From positions 1 to 14,486 of the forward strand of contig JBBIKU010000052.1 in assembly GCA_037445245.1 (NCBI GenBank): DNA of 14,486 nt, read 5' to 3'. The translations under genes were made by a program, and so were the position numbers. The notes under the pieces are model-generated. The model ran no database searches. It was not told where the DNA came from and saw only the letters and a program-made list of their open reading frames with translations. Every line of letters begins with the position of its first letter. Positions within the stretch are counted from its first letter, which is position 1. The DNA is from JBBIKU01 sp037445245. GTDB lineage: Bacteria > Chloroflexota > Anaerolineae > Anaerolineales > Anaerolineaceae. Positions 14,173 to 14,486 of this stretch are shown here, in pieces.

Positions 14173-14486
14173 TTGAGCGCCACGATTAAAGATGTTGCCC
14201 GCTTAGCCGGATGCTCGATCAAGACTGTCTCCCGGGTCATCAACCAGGAGCCGTACGTCAGCCACGAATTGCGCCAGCGCGTTCAAACCGCCATCCGCAC
14301 CATCGGCTATGCGCCCAACATTTCCGCCCGAAGACTGGCGCGCAACAAAACCAACATGCTTTGCATCCTGATGTATCCCGGCTTCCATCAAACCGCCTCC
14401 GATATACTGCCACGGCTGATGGACCTCGGTTATGAGCAGAACTATGACATTCTCATTCAACCCTACTTCCCAACCCTCACCCCTTC
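14173..14486 (+). CDS. LacI-family transcriptional regulator, N-terminal part (cut by window end)
   Basis: Reading from TTG 14173 gives SATIKDVARLAGCSIKTVSR and then VINQEPYVSHELRQRV, the standard LacI headpiece with its helix-turn-helix (about residues 4-25) and hinge region (ISARRLARNKTN), running into the first strand of the ligand domain (MLCILMYPG). About 104 codons are present with no stop; the remaining two-thirds are outside the window. AGAGGGG (14155-14161) lies about 11 bases upstream, slightly far but the only candidate. It diverges from the corrinoid-methyltransferase operon, whose promoter carries a matching operator. LacI proteins usually sense sugars, so the effector may be a sugar or a methylated glycoside; this is speculative. 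Confidence 0.93.
   Translation, partial: MSATIKDVARLAGCSIKTVSRVINQEPYVSHELRQRVQTAIRTIGYAPNISARRLARNKTNMLCILMYPGFHQTASDILPRLMDLGYEQNYDILIQPYFPTLTP

Noticed and set aside
14004..14243. 79-codon minus-strand frame upstream of the corrinoid gene
   Set aside because: It runs through the promoter, operator and the start of the LacI-like gene and has no ribosome site.

Overview
The window reads as a piece of a bacterial chromosome, most likely from an anaerobic member of the Chloroflexota (Anaerolineae-like). That placement is an inference. It rests on a TadE-type pseudopilin with a long Thr/Pro linker, a Tad/DUF7305 surface protein, a DUF1385 membrane protein and a corrinoid methyltransfer pair, in moderately GC-rich and tightly packed DNA. 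No rRNA, tRNA, transposase, CRISPR array or phage gene was seen, and no stretch longer than about 300 bases lacks a gene.

Layout: (1) Bases 1-256 are AT-rich and noncoding, with a small hairpin and helically phased short repeats. (2) 257-3157 (+) is a three-gene cluster of TadE-like, TadE-like and TadG/DUF7305 proteins that ends in a strong intrinsic terminator. (3) 3260-3862 (-) is a TetR regulator; its promoter carries a perfect 18-bp palindrome over the predicted start of transcription. (4) 3969-6453 (+) is lysC-asd, the first two steps of the aspartate pathway to lysine, methionine and threonine. (5) 6443-9374 (-) is a compact five-gene operon read as TlpA-like thioredoxin, Lgt-like membrane protein, FolM/PTR1-like pteridine reductase, folB and folK. 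(6) 9525-11922 (+) holds an M20 dipeptidase and a DUF1385 membrane protein. (7) 11861-13989 (-) holds a corrinoid protein, an MtaA/UroD-type zinc methyltransferase and YjbQ. (8) 14173-end (+) is a LacI-family regulator cut off by the window edge.

The clearest regulatory logic is at the right end. A 14-bp LacI/CcpA-type operator overlaps the -35 box of the corrinoid-methyltransferase promoter and lies next to the divergent lacI-like gene, which suggests local repression of a C1-transfer module. A second self-regulating unit is the TetR gene. The folate genes and the redox/Lgt-like genes share one transcript, and their SDR member has the residue pattern of pterin reductases rather than of ordinary SDRs. 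This could represent a DHFR-independent branch of pterin reduction.

No single feature proves an undescribed system. The best candidates are the LacI-controlled corrinoid methyltransfer unit, the degenerate Lgt-like protein paired with TlpA, and the FolM-like/FolB/FolK operon.
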